43,460 nt of DNA, taken from the NCBI GenBank assembly GCA_030446555.1, contig JAUJNA010000005.1:1-43460 (forward strand). The letters are read 5' to 3'. Below the pieces are notes generated by a model. That model made no database searches and had not been told where the DNA came from. It saw nothing but the letters and a program-made list of their open reading frames with translations. Each line of letters opens with the position of its first letter. Position 1 is the first letter of the stretch. This document shows positions 8,194-16,536 of the stretch, one piece after another. The translations under genes were made by a program, and so were the position numbers. The stretch is from Chloroflexota bacterium. GTDB taxonomy: Bacteria > Chloroflexota > Limnocylindria > Limnocylindrales > CSP1-4.

Positions 8194-9413
8194 TCGTCCG
8201 CGCTCACGGCCCCGACCTCGGCGCGGTGGCGCCCCACGAGCAGCGCGAAGACCTCGTCGAAGGAGGGGCGGTACTCGCGACTCGCGGTGACCTCGTTGCC
8301 GGTCTGCTCGACGGCCTCGATGATCAATGGGGTCGCGGCGCCGGCGTCGTCAGCGACGAAGAGCAGGTCGCGCGCCGCGCGGACCCGTACCTCGCGCACA
8401 CCCGCCACCTGTCCGAAGCGGCGGATATCGAACGGCTCCGCCGTCTCCACCTCCAGCACGTCCCCGCCGAGCGCCTGACGGCGCAGCTCGTCGGGCGGGG
8501 CAAGGGCGATGAGCCGGCCCTCCGAGATGAGGGCGACGACATCGCAGTACTCCGCCTCGCCCACGTTCTGTGTCGTGACGAGGAGCGTCCGTCCGTCGTC
8601 GCGCAACCGCCGCAGCTCCTGCCAGACCGACTGGCGCAGGATCGGATCGATGCCGGCGGTCGGCTCATCGAGGATGAGCAGCTGCGGATCGTGCACCATC
8701 GCGCAGGCCAGCTCGAGCCTCCGCTGCATGCCTCCAGACAGCCGCGACGCACGGCGGTCACGGGAATCCCACAGCTCCACGAGCTGGAGGACCTCGCGGA
8801 CGCGTCGGTGCCGACGCCGCCACAGCATCCCGAAGAGGGCGCCCACGACGTTGGCGTTCTCGTGCGCGGTCAACTCCGGGTACAGCACGAACAGCTGGGG
8901 CATGTAGCCGATCTTCTCGCGGGTGGCGCGATGGAAGTATCGAGGATCGTCGCCCAGGACGCGCACATCGCCGGAGTCGGGGTGCACCGCGCCTGTCAAC
9001 ACCCGGATGGTCGTCGTCTTGCCGGCTCCACTGGGCCCGATGATGCCCAGGATCGATCCGTGCGGGACCGACAGGCTGATGCCCTGGATGGCCTGCACGG
9101 AGCCGAACGTGACCGCGACGTCGTGCAGCTCGACGGCCATGCCTGGGAGGGGTGGCCGCGTGACGGGCCTCGGCGCCTCGGCGACCGGTCGCTCCGTAAC
9201 GACCGGCGGCAGGACGCCGGGGGTCGGTGGCGCCCCGCGGGGCGACCGGGGCGACGGGGCAGCCGGCGGAGGGGCTGGCACCGTCGGGATGGCGCCCAAG
9301 GAGTACGGCGAGGTGGCCTCGATGGACCCGGGCGGAGCCGACGCTGCCGCGGGGCCATCGGAGGTGGGGTGGAGCGGTGCGGGCTCGTCGTTGCCTGCCG
9401 GTCCCGTCTGCAT
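8190..9413 (-). CDS. ABC transporter ATP-binding protein (DrrA-like) with Pro-rich N-terminal extension
   Basis: ATPase of the exporter made with the downstream permease. The nucleotide-binding domain begins at MAVELHDVAVTFG (residue 92). Walker A is GPSGAGKTT (Lys132), the signature is LSGGMQRR, Walker B is LLILDEPTAGIDP, and the switch position carries Gln in TTQNVGEAEYC rather than His. The C-terminal 90 residues fit the DrrA accessory region. The first 91 residues are Pro/Ala-rich and disordered-looking. I chose ATG 9413 because a GAGG lies just upstream and the linker keeps normal amino-acid choice; ATG 9140 at the domain edge and ATG 9577 farther out are alternatives. The Gln at the H-loop could lower or alter ATPase activity. 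Confidence 0.88.
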   Translation of the reverse strand: MQTGPAGNDEPAPLHPTSDGPAAASAPPGSIEATSPYSLGAIPTVPAPPPAAPSPRSPRGAPPTPGVLPPVVTERPVAEAPRPVTRPPLPGMAVELHDVAVTFGSVQAIQGISLSVPHGSILGIIGPSGAGKTTTIRVLTGAVHPDSGDVRVLGDDPRYFHRATREKIGYMPQLFVLYPELTAHENANVVGALFGMLWRRRHRRVREVLQLVELWDSRDRRASRLSGGMQRRLELACAMVHDPQLLILDEPTAGIDPILRQSVWQELRRLRDDGRTLLVTTQNVGEAEYCDVVALISEGRLIALAPPDELRRQALGGDVLEVETAEPFDIRRFGQVAGVREVRVRAARDLLFVADDAGAATPLIIEAVEQTGNEVTASREYRPSFDEVFALLVGRHRAEVGAVSADE

Positions 9414-9684
9414 GGAGGCCTCGTCGTGTGGGGTCTCGTGCGGCTCGTCCTCGTCAGGGCACGGTCCGGCTCGCGGCCGCGATGGTGGCAGGGTGCGCCT
9501 TGCGACAGGCCGAGGGCGGCGTGGGGTCGTGCTGCAAACCCATCGCAGGCCGGGACCGCCCTGCGGTGCGTCGCTCATCGCTCGCCGAGGCTCGGACGCC
9601 CGGCCTTCGCAAGGGGACTGCAACGACACGCGCGTCGACCACCTCGCTCGGCTGCGAGCACGGTCCCGATACCGTCCGGAGCCC

Positions 9685-9783
9685 ATGCCGCGAACGTCAT
9701 CTGCCACGGATCCCGCAGACGCCGAGGAGCTGAGGATCCTTCGGCTCCTGCGTGATCGGTCGACCCGACCCGGTAAGCCCTGA
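9685..9783 (+). CDS. possible 32-aa leader peptide or small protein
   Basis: An ATG frame of 32 codons ends 12 bp before the next gene. A TACCGT hexamer at 9670-9675 lies 9 nt before the ATG, the same arrangement seen at plsY, mutY, the GT4 gene and xylA. The peptide is charged (MPRTSS...ADAEELRILRLLRDRS...) with no hydrophobic stretch. It could be a real small protein, an upstream leader, or chance. Confidence 0.3.
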   Translation: MPRTSSATDPADAEELRILRLLRDRSTRPGKP

Positions 9784-9795
9784 GGCTCGGACGCC

Positions 9796-11064
9796 ATGGC
9801 CATCGTCGCCTCCCTCTTCGCGGCACTCAGCCGTTTTCTCGGCCGCTTCGTGAACATGGCACTTGGCTGGGCGACGATCCTCCTCTTCGGCCAGATCCCC
9901 CAATCCCGGCGCATGCTGCTCTCGTTCATCACGTTGGGCTCCCTGGCCTGGGTCGCCACGGTGGTCGGCGTCCTGCTGCCCGACGTCGGTGCCTTCCTCG
10001 TGGCGGCGGTCCCAGCGCCGGAGGGTGCCGAGAGCTGGGTCCGCCTGGCGATGCTGATCGCCGCGCTGGTGCTGCCCCTGCTGATCGGCCTCGGCGGCCT
10101 GTTCATGCTCGACCCGGCCGACCGCCCCAAGGGCGGCGCCATGGTGGTGCAGGTCCTGCGCGGCTACCTGTACGCGCCGGTCCTGGCCGCGGTCCTGGGA
10201 TTCCTGTTCCTGATGGCCCCCGTGCGAAAAGCGCGAACGATGGTCAAGCGCTGGCAGGCGGCGCACGTGCCGATGATCGTGAAGCCCGGCGGCTACGACC
10301 AGGTGCGGGCCGACCTGGCCGACGCGCTGGAGTCAGCCGGTCTGGGGCTGGAGCAGCGGACCGCGTCGCGCGCCTTGGTGCTCCCCGCGAAGCTGCTCGC
10401 CGCTGTCGGTGGCAGGGGGGTCGCCGGCCTCGTGCCGGATGAGCTGGTGAGCCTCGCTTCACGCGAGCTGGAGGTCCTCATCTACCCATCGGACGTCTCG
10501 ATCTCCGGTCGGAAGGAGGCGCTCGCGCGCGCCCGCGCGGCCCTCGCCAGCCGGCTGCCGTTCACCGAGGCCTACCTGACAGCGAGTCGCGAGGGGCAGC
10601 TGATCGAGGACCGACTGGCCGCCATCGCCGGGCGGACCGCGTCGGTCCGCCACGTGTCGCGTGCTCTCGCCACCGCGACCGCCGATGCTGCCCCCGATGC
10701 GGACGGCGTGGACCGGAGGGTCGCCGGGCGAGCCATCGACAGCGACGTCCGCGCTGCCGGCGGAAGCGCATCGAGCGAGGGCGATCCCGCGGCGATCGAT
10801 CAGGCGCTCGACGAGGTGGCCACGCTCGACGGCGAGTTGGCTGCCCTGGACATCCCATGGGATGAGTGGGAGGTCCTCTACAGGGTGCGACTCCAGGTGG
10901 ATCGAGACCTTCGGGCGGCGCGTGGCCTCATCCTGGCGCGGTCCGACGGCGACGGGGCGGTCCTCCCGGGAGCGAGCGAGAGCGCTGATGGTCGCCCGAA
11001 GGCGGCCATCAGCCCGCTCACCCGGCTCCTCGACGCGGTGCGATCCCTGGTCCCGGGGCGCTAG
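9796..11064 (+). CDS. unknown membrane protein with large cytoplasmic domain
   Basis: A 422-aa protein that I do not recognise. Residues 1-150 hold three to four hydrophobic helices (around 40-60, 80-105 and 125-145) after an amphipathic start; the rest is soluble, Ala/Arg/Glu-rich, with a predicted helix-rich body (repeated ALARARAALASR-like stretches) and an acidic DEWEVLYRVRLQVD segment near residue 360. It is preceded by a GAGG at suitable distance from the ATG and by the 32-codon frame. PBP1A follows 142 bp later on the same strand, so an envelope role is possible but only by position. Codon and amino-acid usage look like real coding sequence. Confidence 0.75.
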   Translation: MAIVASLFAALSRFLGRFVNMALGWATILLFGQIPQSRRMLLSFITLGSLAWVATVVGVLLPDVGAFLVAAVPAPEGAESWVRLAMLIAALVLPLLIGLGGLFMLDPADRPKGGAMVVQVLRGYLYAPVLAAVLGFLFLMAPVRKARTMVKRWQAAHVPMIVKPGGYDQVRADLADALESAGLGLEQRTASRALVLPAKLLAAVGGRGVAGLVPDELVSLASRELEVLIYPSDVSISGRKEALARARAALASRLPFTEAYLTASREGQLIEDRLAAIAGRTASVRHVSRALATATADAAPDADGVDRRVAGRAIDSDVRAAGGSASSEGDPAAIDQALDEVATLDGELAALDIPWDEWEVLYRVRLQVDRDLRAARGLILARSDGDGAVLPGASESADGRPKAAISPLTRLLDAVRSLVPGR

Positions 11065-11206
11065 GCACGGAGCGGTCCGGCGCCGATCCACGCCGAAACC
11101 GGCTCGCGTCCGAGGCCGTCGTACCGGGTGGGCTCATCCGATCGGCCGGGTGGAGCGTAACCCGCTATGAGTACCGGGGACGACCCGGCTCGTTCTGCAT
11201 CATGAT

Positions 11207-14200
11207 GTGCTCGTGACCTACCGCGCTCAGCCCCGCCGCATCCGTCCCACCCGCGGCCGCACCTCCCCTGACTCGCTGGCATCGCGGGTCGCGCTCGCCC
11301 GCGCGCTGGGGCGCCCGCAACCGCGCGGCGGCGGGGGGATGCTGCCGATGGTCTTCCTCACCATGCTGCTGGGACTCGTCGTGGTCTTCGCCTCGACCGG
11401 GCTGGCCATCGGTGGAGCCGCCTTCAGCACGTTCGACGAGCTCGCCGAGGGGCTGCCGGCCGTGGCGCGCTTCGAGCAGCTCCGCTTCGCTCAGCCCACC
11501 GTGGTCTACGACCGGACGGGCGCCGTGGAGCTGGCACGCTTCCAGGCCGAGCGGCGCAATGTGGTGACCTTCGAGGAGATCCCCAAGCTGGTCCTCGACA
11601 CGACGATCGCGGTGGAGGACCGAAGCTTCTGGACCAACCAGGGCTACGACCCGGAGGCCATCGCCGCGGCGGTGGCCGAGACGCTCCAGGGCCAGGGCGA
11701 GCGCGGCGCCTCGACCATCACGCAGCAGTTCGTGCGGGCACCCGAGATCGGACTCCTGCCACCGGAGGTCCTGGGGCCTGACGCCGACACGTACGTGCGC
11801 AAGGCGAAGGAGATCATCCAGGCCGGCCGCCTCACGGAGTACGTGACGAAGACCTTCGGGGCGGAGGAAGGCAAGAAGCGGATCATCACCGCCTACCTCA
11901 ACCAGATCAATTACGGTCACAACGCCTACGGCATCGCGGCCGCCGCCGACGTCTACTTCGGGAAGCAGCTCGCCGACCTGACCCCAGCCGAGGCAGCTCT
12001 GCTCGCCGGCCTGCCGCAGTCGCCAGCCACGCTCGATCCATATCGCTTCGCAAAGGCAGACGCCGAGGGTCGATCGATCGTCCCGACGTGCGGCTCGGAC
12101 CCCGCCGAGGGCTGCGAGGACGTCGCGCCGATCGTCAGGCGTGACTACATCCTCCGCGAAGGCCTGGCCAAGGAACATGGGCGCTGGACCGAGATCACCG
12201 ACGCGGAGCTCGAGGCCGCTCTCGACGAACCGGTCGTCCTGGCCGGCGACAAGCCCCTGATCTACACGGCACCGCACTTCGTGTGGGCCATGAAGGGCCA
12301 GCTGGACCAGCTGCTGGCCGATCGGGAGCCCGCGGAGACCGGCGGCTACAAGGTCATCACGACCCTCGACATGAGGGCGCAACAGCTGGGCGAGCGGTAC
12401 ATCGAGGCGGCGACGACCCTGGCCCAGCTCACGGGGGACGAGTTCGACCAAGCGGTGCGTGAGCGCGATCTGAGCCGCGACAAGGACTGGATGCGGGTCC
12501 TGCAAGGCAAGAACGTCAAGAACGGCGCCCTCACGGCGGTCGACTACCGGACGGGCGATGTCCTCTCCTACGTGGGCAGCGCCGGTTACTACCGCGAGGA
12601 CCTGGCGTCGGAGCAGTTCGATCCCAAGGTCGACGTGGTGTCCTCCTACCGCCAGCCGGGCTCGGCCTTCAAGCCGGTGATGTACGCGACCGCGTTCGAT
12701 GAGCGTGCCCTGACCGCCGGAAGTGTCCTCCTCGACGTGACCACCTCCTTCGCGCGCGCCTGGCAACCCAAGAACGCCGACCTCCTCGAGCGCGGCCCGA
12801 TCAGTGTCCGGGAGGCGCTTCACTACTCGCTCAACATCCCGGCCATCCGCGCCATGGACCGTGTGGGACCGACCGCTGTCGCCCAGGCGTCGGAGCGAGC
12901 CGGACTGACCTTCCTGGGTGGACCGGACAGCCTTGAGCGGGCCGGACTGGCGGGCGCCATCGGCACGGTCGAGGTGAAGATGCTGGAGTTGACCGCCACC
13001 TTCGGCGCCTTCGGGAACGAAGGCGTGGTGACGCAGCCGCGCATGATCCTGAAGATCACCGATGACGATGGGAACACCGTCCATGAGGCCGGTCAGCCGG
13101 TGGAGCGGCAGGCCTGGAGCCCGCAGGCGGCGTGGCTCGTCGGCGACATCCTGAGGGGCAACACCGACCCGGCAGAGAACCTGGTGTGGGGTCCGATCTT
13201 CGAGACCTACAACGGCCCTGACGGCGCCTACCGGCCGCTCCAGCTGAAGACCGGCACGACGAACGATATCCGTGACCTGACGGCGTACGGCCTCGCCGCA
13301 CAGCCCAAGGATCCGGCCGAACCCGCCATCGCGGTCGGGGTGTGGATGGGTAACAGCGATCACACGCCACCGACCGTCGGCGATGCCACGCTGTTCGGCT
13401 CGGACGGTCCCGCGCGCGTCTGGCAGGCGTTCATGCGCGACTATCTGCAGGGGGAGCCCGTCGCCGCCTTCGACCGCCCCGACAAGGGCCTCGTGGAGAC
13501 GACCATCGACTTCTGGTCCGGCGGCCAGCCCGGTGAATGGACGCGCGACACGACCCGAGAGTGGTTCATCAACGGTACCGAGCCCGGTAGCCGCAACGAG
13601 GTCGACGAGCCCGGTCTCCTCTATCGCGAGGCCTGTGGAGGAAGCTGGTACGTCGATCCGCTCAAGGCCGAGAAGAACAACGCTCCGGAGCAATGGAAGA
13701 GCGACGTTCGCGACTGGACGGCGAGAGCGCGCCGCGGACCGGGTGCCCGTTCGATCCCCTACGGCACCTTGACCAGCTACTTCTGGGGCGAGAGCACCTG
13801 GGGCGGTCCGATCATCCCGTCCGACCCCTTCGGTTGCGCATCTCCCAGCCCGACCTTCAGCTTCGAGCCGCTGCCCAGTGACGAGCCCAGCGCGGCGCCG
13901 ACCGAGGAGCCCACGCGGACGCTCCGGCCCGACCCCACGCGGACGCTCCGGCCCGACCCCACGCGGACGCTCCGGCCCGACCCCACGCGGACGCTCCGGC
14001 CCGACCCCACCCGCACACCCCGGCCCGACCCCACCCGCACACCCCGGCCCGACCCGACCCGAACACCACGGCCCGACCCGACCGATGAGCCGACGCCCGA
14101 GCCCAAGCCCACCCGGACGCCCAAGCCCGATCCGACCCGAACACCACGGCCCGACCCGACCGATGAGCCGACTCCCAAGCCGACCCGAACGCCCAAGCCA

Positions 14201-14602
14201 GATCCGACCGAGGAGCCGACGCCCGAGCCGGAGCCGACGCCCACGCCGGATCCGGGCGGTGAAGAAGAGGGTGGTGGCGGCGACGCCACTCCGACGCCCC
14301 CCTCCGAAGGAGGCGGCGACGGGACCGGCTCCATCGCCTCCGAGAAGCAGGCCGCCGCGCTGCCGGGCGCGACAGGCGTCCGTTCCCGGCGCTTGGGCCG
14401 CCGGCCCGTCGCTCCTGGGCGTATGGGCCGCCGATCCCCCGCCGATCCCTGTAGCTCGGCGCCTGTAACGACGCTGCAAGCGGCGCCCAGGTCGGGCGGG
14501 CGAGACTGCCACCGAAGCGACCCGACGATGGGACTGCGTTCCCGCGGCCGGATGATGCCGCACACGATGGAGGTGATGCATCCGTGGCCGCCGATGACAT
14601 GA
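11207..14602 (+). CDS. bifunctional penicillin-binding protein 1A (GT51 plus transpeptidase) with Pro-rich repeat tail
   Basis: Polymerises and cross-links peptidoglycan outside the membrane. A cytoplasmic basic N-terminus is followed by one helix (about residues 45-72). The GT51 domain has the catalytic Glu137 in AVEDRSF, GASTITQQFVR, and YLNQINYGHNAYGI. The transpeptidase domain has the Ser486 nucleophile in PGSAFKP, Ser541 in YSLN, and Lys681 in LKTGTT, so both activities look intact. From about residue 890 the tail is Pro/Thr/Arg/Asp-rich repeats, possibly wall-spanning. The last 70 or so residues (after 14390) are Arg-rich and may be read-through rather than real protein. Start GTG 11207 or GTG 11213; neither has a strong ribosome-binding site. 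At 1131 aa it is longer than the usual 700-900. Confidence 0.92.
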   Translation: MLVTYRAQPRRIRPTRGRTSPDSLASRVALARALGRPQPRGGGGMLPMVFLTMLLGLVVVFASTGLAIGGAAFSTFDELAEGLPAVARFEQLRFAQPTVVYDRTGAVELARFQAERRNVVTFEEIPKLVLDTTIAVEDRSFWTNQGYDPEAIAAAVAETLQGQGERGASTITQQFVRAPEIGLLPPEVLGPDADTYVRKAKEIIQAGRLTEYVTKTFGAEEGKKRIITAYLNQINYGHNAYGIAAAADVYFGKQLADLTPAEAALLAGLPQSPATLDPYRFAKADAEGRSIVPTCGSDPAEGCEDVAPIVRRDYILREGLAKEHGRWTEITDAELEAALDEPVVLAGDKPLIYTAPHFVWAMKGQLDQLLADREPAETGGYKVITTLDMRAQQLGERYIEAATTLAQLTGDEFDQAVRERDLSRDKDWMRVLQGKNVKNGALTAVDYRTGDVLSYVGSAGYYREDLASEQFDPKVDVVSSYRQPGSAFKPVMYATAFDERALTAGSVLLDVTTSFARAWQPKNADLLERGPISVREALHYSLNIPAIRAMDRVGPTAVAQASERAGLTFLGGPDSLERAGLAGAIGTVEVKMLELTATFGAFGNEGVVTQPRMILKITDDDGNTVHEAGQPVERQAWSPQAAWLVGDILRGNTDPAENLVWGPIFETYNGPDGAYRPLQLKTGTTNDIRDLTAYGLAAQPKDPAEPAIAVGVWMGNSDHTPPTVGDATLFGSDGPARVWQAFMRDYLQGEPVAAFDRPDKGLVETTIDFWSGGQPGEWTRDTTREWFINGTEPGSRNEVDEPGLLYREACGGSWYVDPLKAEKNNAPEQWKSDVRDWTARARRGPGARSIPYGTLTSYFWGESTWGGPIIPSDPFGCASPSPTFSFEPLPSDEPSAAPTEEPTRTLRPDPTRTLRPDPTRTLRPDPTRTLRPDPTRTPRPDPTRTPRPDPTRTPRPDPTDEPTPEPKPTRTPKPDPTRTPRPDPTDEPTPKPTRTPKPDPTEEPTPEPEPTPTPDPGGEEEGGGGDATPTPPSEGGGDGTGSIASEKQAAALPGATGVRSRRLGRRPVAPGRMGRRSPADPCSSAPVTTLQAAPRSGGRDCHRSDPTMGLRSRGRMMPHTMEVMHPWPPMT
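13910..14077 (+). repeat. 24-bp tandem repeat encoding PDPTRTLR/PDPTRTPR in PBP1A
   Basis: Seven consecutive 24-bp units: four near-identical copies of CCCACGCGGACGCTCCGG plus CCCGAC, then three diverged copies. Each encodes the octapeptide (P)TRT(L/P)RPD. Irregular variants with PTDEPTPEP spacers continue to about 14240. Identical first copies suggest recent expansion by slippage; the length is probably variable between strains. Confidence 0.9.
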
Positions 14603-15384
14603 GCAGCGAGCGCACCAACGGCAACGTAGCACCGACAGAGACGCGGGGTCCGATCCTGGGCGCGGTGAGCACGGCGCAGGAGGCTGCGCAGGCGACGGCC
14701 GGGGCAGTGCGGTCCGCCGCCGAGGTGGCGGCCGATCGGCTGCCCGCCGCGGTGGCTACGGCGCAGGACGTGTCACGCGACACGGCTCGCACCTTGGACG
14801 AGTTACCCGATCAGGCCCTCATCATGGGCACGAGCTTCTCGCTGGGCCTGGGCGTCGGTCTGTTCCTCACGGGCTACAACCGACTGCTCGTCCTCCTCGC
14901 TCTCGCTCCGGCCGCGGCGATGGCGGCCACGCTCCTGAATCCGGGAGAGCTCGTCCGCCGGCACGGGCCTGGGGCCGGCCGATGCGGCTGGCGGCTGGGG
15001 ACGCTCGCCGGGGCCCATCTCACCGGCCCGCGGGTACCATGTCCTTCCGGCTGCTGGCCGGTGAGGTCGTGGGAGGGGTCGTCATTTGCTCATCAGGATC
15101 CACCGCTGCAAGGTAGAACCGGGCCGCGACTGGGAGTTCAGCCAAGGGATCCGCGAGCATGCGATCCCCGAAGTGGCGAAGGTGGAGGGGATCGAGTACA
15201 GCGTCTTCGGCCGCCGGTTCGAGGGTCAGGAACACCGTTTCATCAACGTCACGCTGTGGCGCGACTTCGACACCGTGATACAGCAGACCGGCGAGGACGT
15301 CCAGACCCGCCTCATCTTCGATGGCGAGTCGGGCATGATCACGGAAGACTCAGTGGAGTACTACGAGGTCTTCGGCGCCACTGA
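14584..15384 (+). CDS. small membrane protein, unknown; 3' end doubtful
   Basis: The GTG at 14584 is preceded by GGAGGTGAT (14569-14577), close to a perfect anti-16S match, so the start is well supported. The first 75 residues are polar and Ala-rich, predicted helical (repeated AA..A/T patterns); a hydrophobic pair of helices follows (about residues 80-120), ending AATLLNPGELVRRH. After that, near 14965, the frame continues for over 130 residues of Arg/Gly/Pro-rich sequence that overlaps the next gene out of frame, which looks non-coding. Either the true stop was lost by a frameshift near 14950-15060 or the tail is an artefact. No family recognised. Overlaps the PBP1A end by 19 bp. Confidence 0.6.
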   Translation: MAADDMSSERTNGNVAPTETRGPILGAVSTAQEAAQATAGAVRSAAEVAADRLPAAVATAQDVSRDTARTLDELPDQALIMGTSFSLGLGVGLFLTGYNRLLVLLALAPAAAMAATLLNPGELVRRHGPGAGRCGWRLGTLAGAHLTGPRVPCPSGCWPVRSWEGSSFAHQDPPLQGRTGPRLGVQPRDPRACDPRSGEGGGDRVQRLRPPVRGSGTPFHQRHAVARLRHRDTADRRGRPDPPHLRWRVGHDHGRLSGVLRGLRRH

Positions 15385-15421
15385 CCCGCAGGAGCACGTG
15401 GAGCGTCACCGGCCGGGCTGA
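15086..15421 (+). CDS. antibiotic biosynthesis monooxygenase-like (ABM, dimeric alpha/beta-barrel) protein
   Basis: A 111-aa small cytoplasmic protein. The order of beta-strands and helices (LIRIHRCKVEPG, then a helix with IREHAIPEVAKVEGIEYSVFGRR, then HRFINVTLWRDFDTV) matches the ferredoxin-like ABM/Dabb fold. These proteins act as monooxygenases, heme-degrading enzymes or simply unknown dimers; no heme-ligand pattern lets me choose. The TTG at 15086 is used as start because GGGAGGGG (15070-15077) lies 8 nt before it and no ATG is available. Same strand and close to the preceding membrane protein. Confidence 0.7.
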   Translation: MLIRIHRCKVEPGRDWEFSQGIREHAIPEVAKVEGIEYSVFGRRFEGQEHRFINVTLWRDFDTVIQQTGEDVQTRLIFDGESGMITEDSVEYYEVFGATDPQEHVERHRPG

Positions 15422-15485
15422 CGCTGCCGGCACCGGGGGTGACGCCTGCGGCTCACTCGCGCCGCGTCGCTGCCTCGTCTTTCTC

Positions 15486-16232
15486 CTACTCCGAGACGGT
15501 GGCAGAAGGAGCGGCCGCGCTGGCTGCGGGTTCGCTCAGGTCGCCCTCCGTGTCCAGGACATAGCCGATGCCCTGGAAGGTGCGGATGGGGCCCGGCTCA
15601 CCGGGCGCAGCGCCCAGCTTGCGGCGCACCCGGCTGATCCAGACGCGAAGGTACTGGAGGTCATCGCGGTATTCCGGGCCCCACACCTTGGTCAGGAGCT
15701 CGCTGTGGAGCACGACCTTCCCCGCGTGGGCGGCGAGGTGCTGGAGGAGGAGCCATTCGGTCCGGCTGAGGGGGACGAGCTCACCGCCTCTTCGAAGGAG
15801 CCTGCGTTCGAGGTCGATCTCGATATCCTCGAACGCCACGATGCCCGCACCGGGCGAGACACCGCTCGCGCGACGGAGCACGGCACGCACCCGGGCGGCG
15901 AGCTCGTCGGGATGGAAGGGCTTGGCGATGTAATCGTCAGCGCCCAGGTCGAGACCCTTCGCCTTGTCGCTGGTCGCGCCCTTGGCCGTGAGCAGGATCA
16001 CCGGGACGGGTCGCCACTCCCGCAGTTGGCGCATCACCTCGATCCCGTCGAGGTCGGGCATCACGATGTCAAGGAGGACGATGTCCGGACGCACCTCCTC
16101 CGCCTTCTTGAGCGCCTCCTCGCCCCCGGACGCCGTCACGACGCGGAAGCCTTCCTCCTGGAGCGTGAGTGCGACCAGCTTCGTGATGCGCGGCTCATCG
16201 TCGGCGACGAGGACTAGTGGCTGTGTCTTCAC
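15486..16232 (-). CDS. OmpR/KdpE-family response regulator
   Basis: A DNA-binding response regulator of 248 aa. The receiver domain (residues 5-118) has Asp11-Asp12, the phospho-acceptor Asp55 in DIVLLDIVMPD, Thr in LLTAKG and the Lys of IAKPF. A winged-helix DNA-binding domain follows (about 130-228), with LSRTEWLLLQHLAAHAGKVVLHSELLTKVWG and a basic recognition region YLRVWISRVRRKLG, closest in character to KdpE. The GTG start at 16232 has GAGGAGGAAA upstream. No kinase is adjacent; the nearest is the KdpD-like kinase at 20727-23195, a plausible but unproven partner. An Ala/Ser tail of about 20 residues is not conserved. Confidence 0.93.
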   Translation of the reverse strand: MKTQPLVLVADDEPRITKLVALTLQEEGFRVVTASGGEEALKKAEEVRPDIVLLDIVMPDLDGIEVMRQLREWRPVPVILLTAKGATSDKAKGLDLGADDYIAKPFHPDELAARVRAVLRRASGVSPGAGIVAFEDIEIDLERRLLRRGGELVPLSRTEWLLLQHLAAHAGKVVLHSELLTKVWGPEYRDDLQYLRVWISRVRRKLGAAPGEPGPIRTFQGIGYVLDTEGDLSEPAASAAAPSATVSE

Positions 16233-16536
16233 GTTTCCTCCTCGAGGATGCGCGCGAGCGCGGACCGGAGCGTACGCGGTGTGGGCATCGTTGCCCCATC
16301 ATCCCCTACCTCGACCCGGGACGCGGCGCAAGTGAGGCGACGGCGCGGCCCCTGTCCCGGCCACCGACCACGGCGCTTGACGGTAGGCCTGGGGGCAGTG
16401 CCACGGAAGCCCCGATCCGATCTGGTATGACTTTGTCATCCCGGCATGACCCGATCCGCTCCTGCCCCGATGCGCGCCGCCTAGGATGACGCGGCGACCG
16501 CGCGAGCGGACCGGGACGTGGATCACTGGAGAACGC
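16233..16536. other. 304-bp divergent intergenic region with triple ATGAC half-sites
   Basis: Between the response regulator and the AI-2E family gene. It contains ATGAC-TTT-GTCAT (16427-16439), a perfect inverted repeat, followed after 6 nt by another ATGAC (16446-16450), so three half-sites in alternating orientation, as in a dimer/tetramer operator. A TAGGAT -10-like hexamer is at 16482-16487 for the rightward gene. The rest shows no ORF with normal amino-acid use and no RNA gene I could identify. Confidence 0.4.

Noticed and set aside
13910-14077. Regular 24-bp repeats as a CRISPR array
   Set aside because: Units are directly tandem with no spacers and translate in frame as a Pro-rich octapeptide in PBP1A.
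11165-14632. 1155-codon open frame on the minus strand opposite PBP1A
   Set aside because: Composition is a GC-rich shadow (Arg/Gly/His-rich, no motifs) of a well-supported gene on the plus strand.
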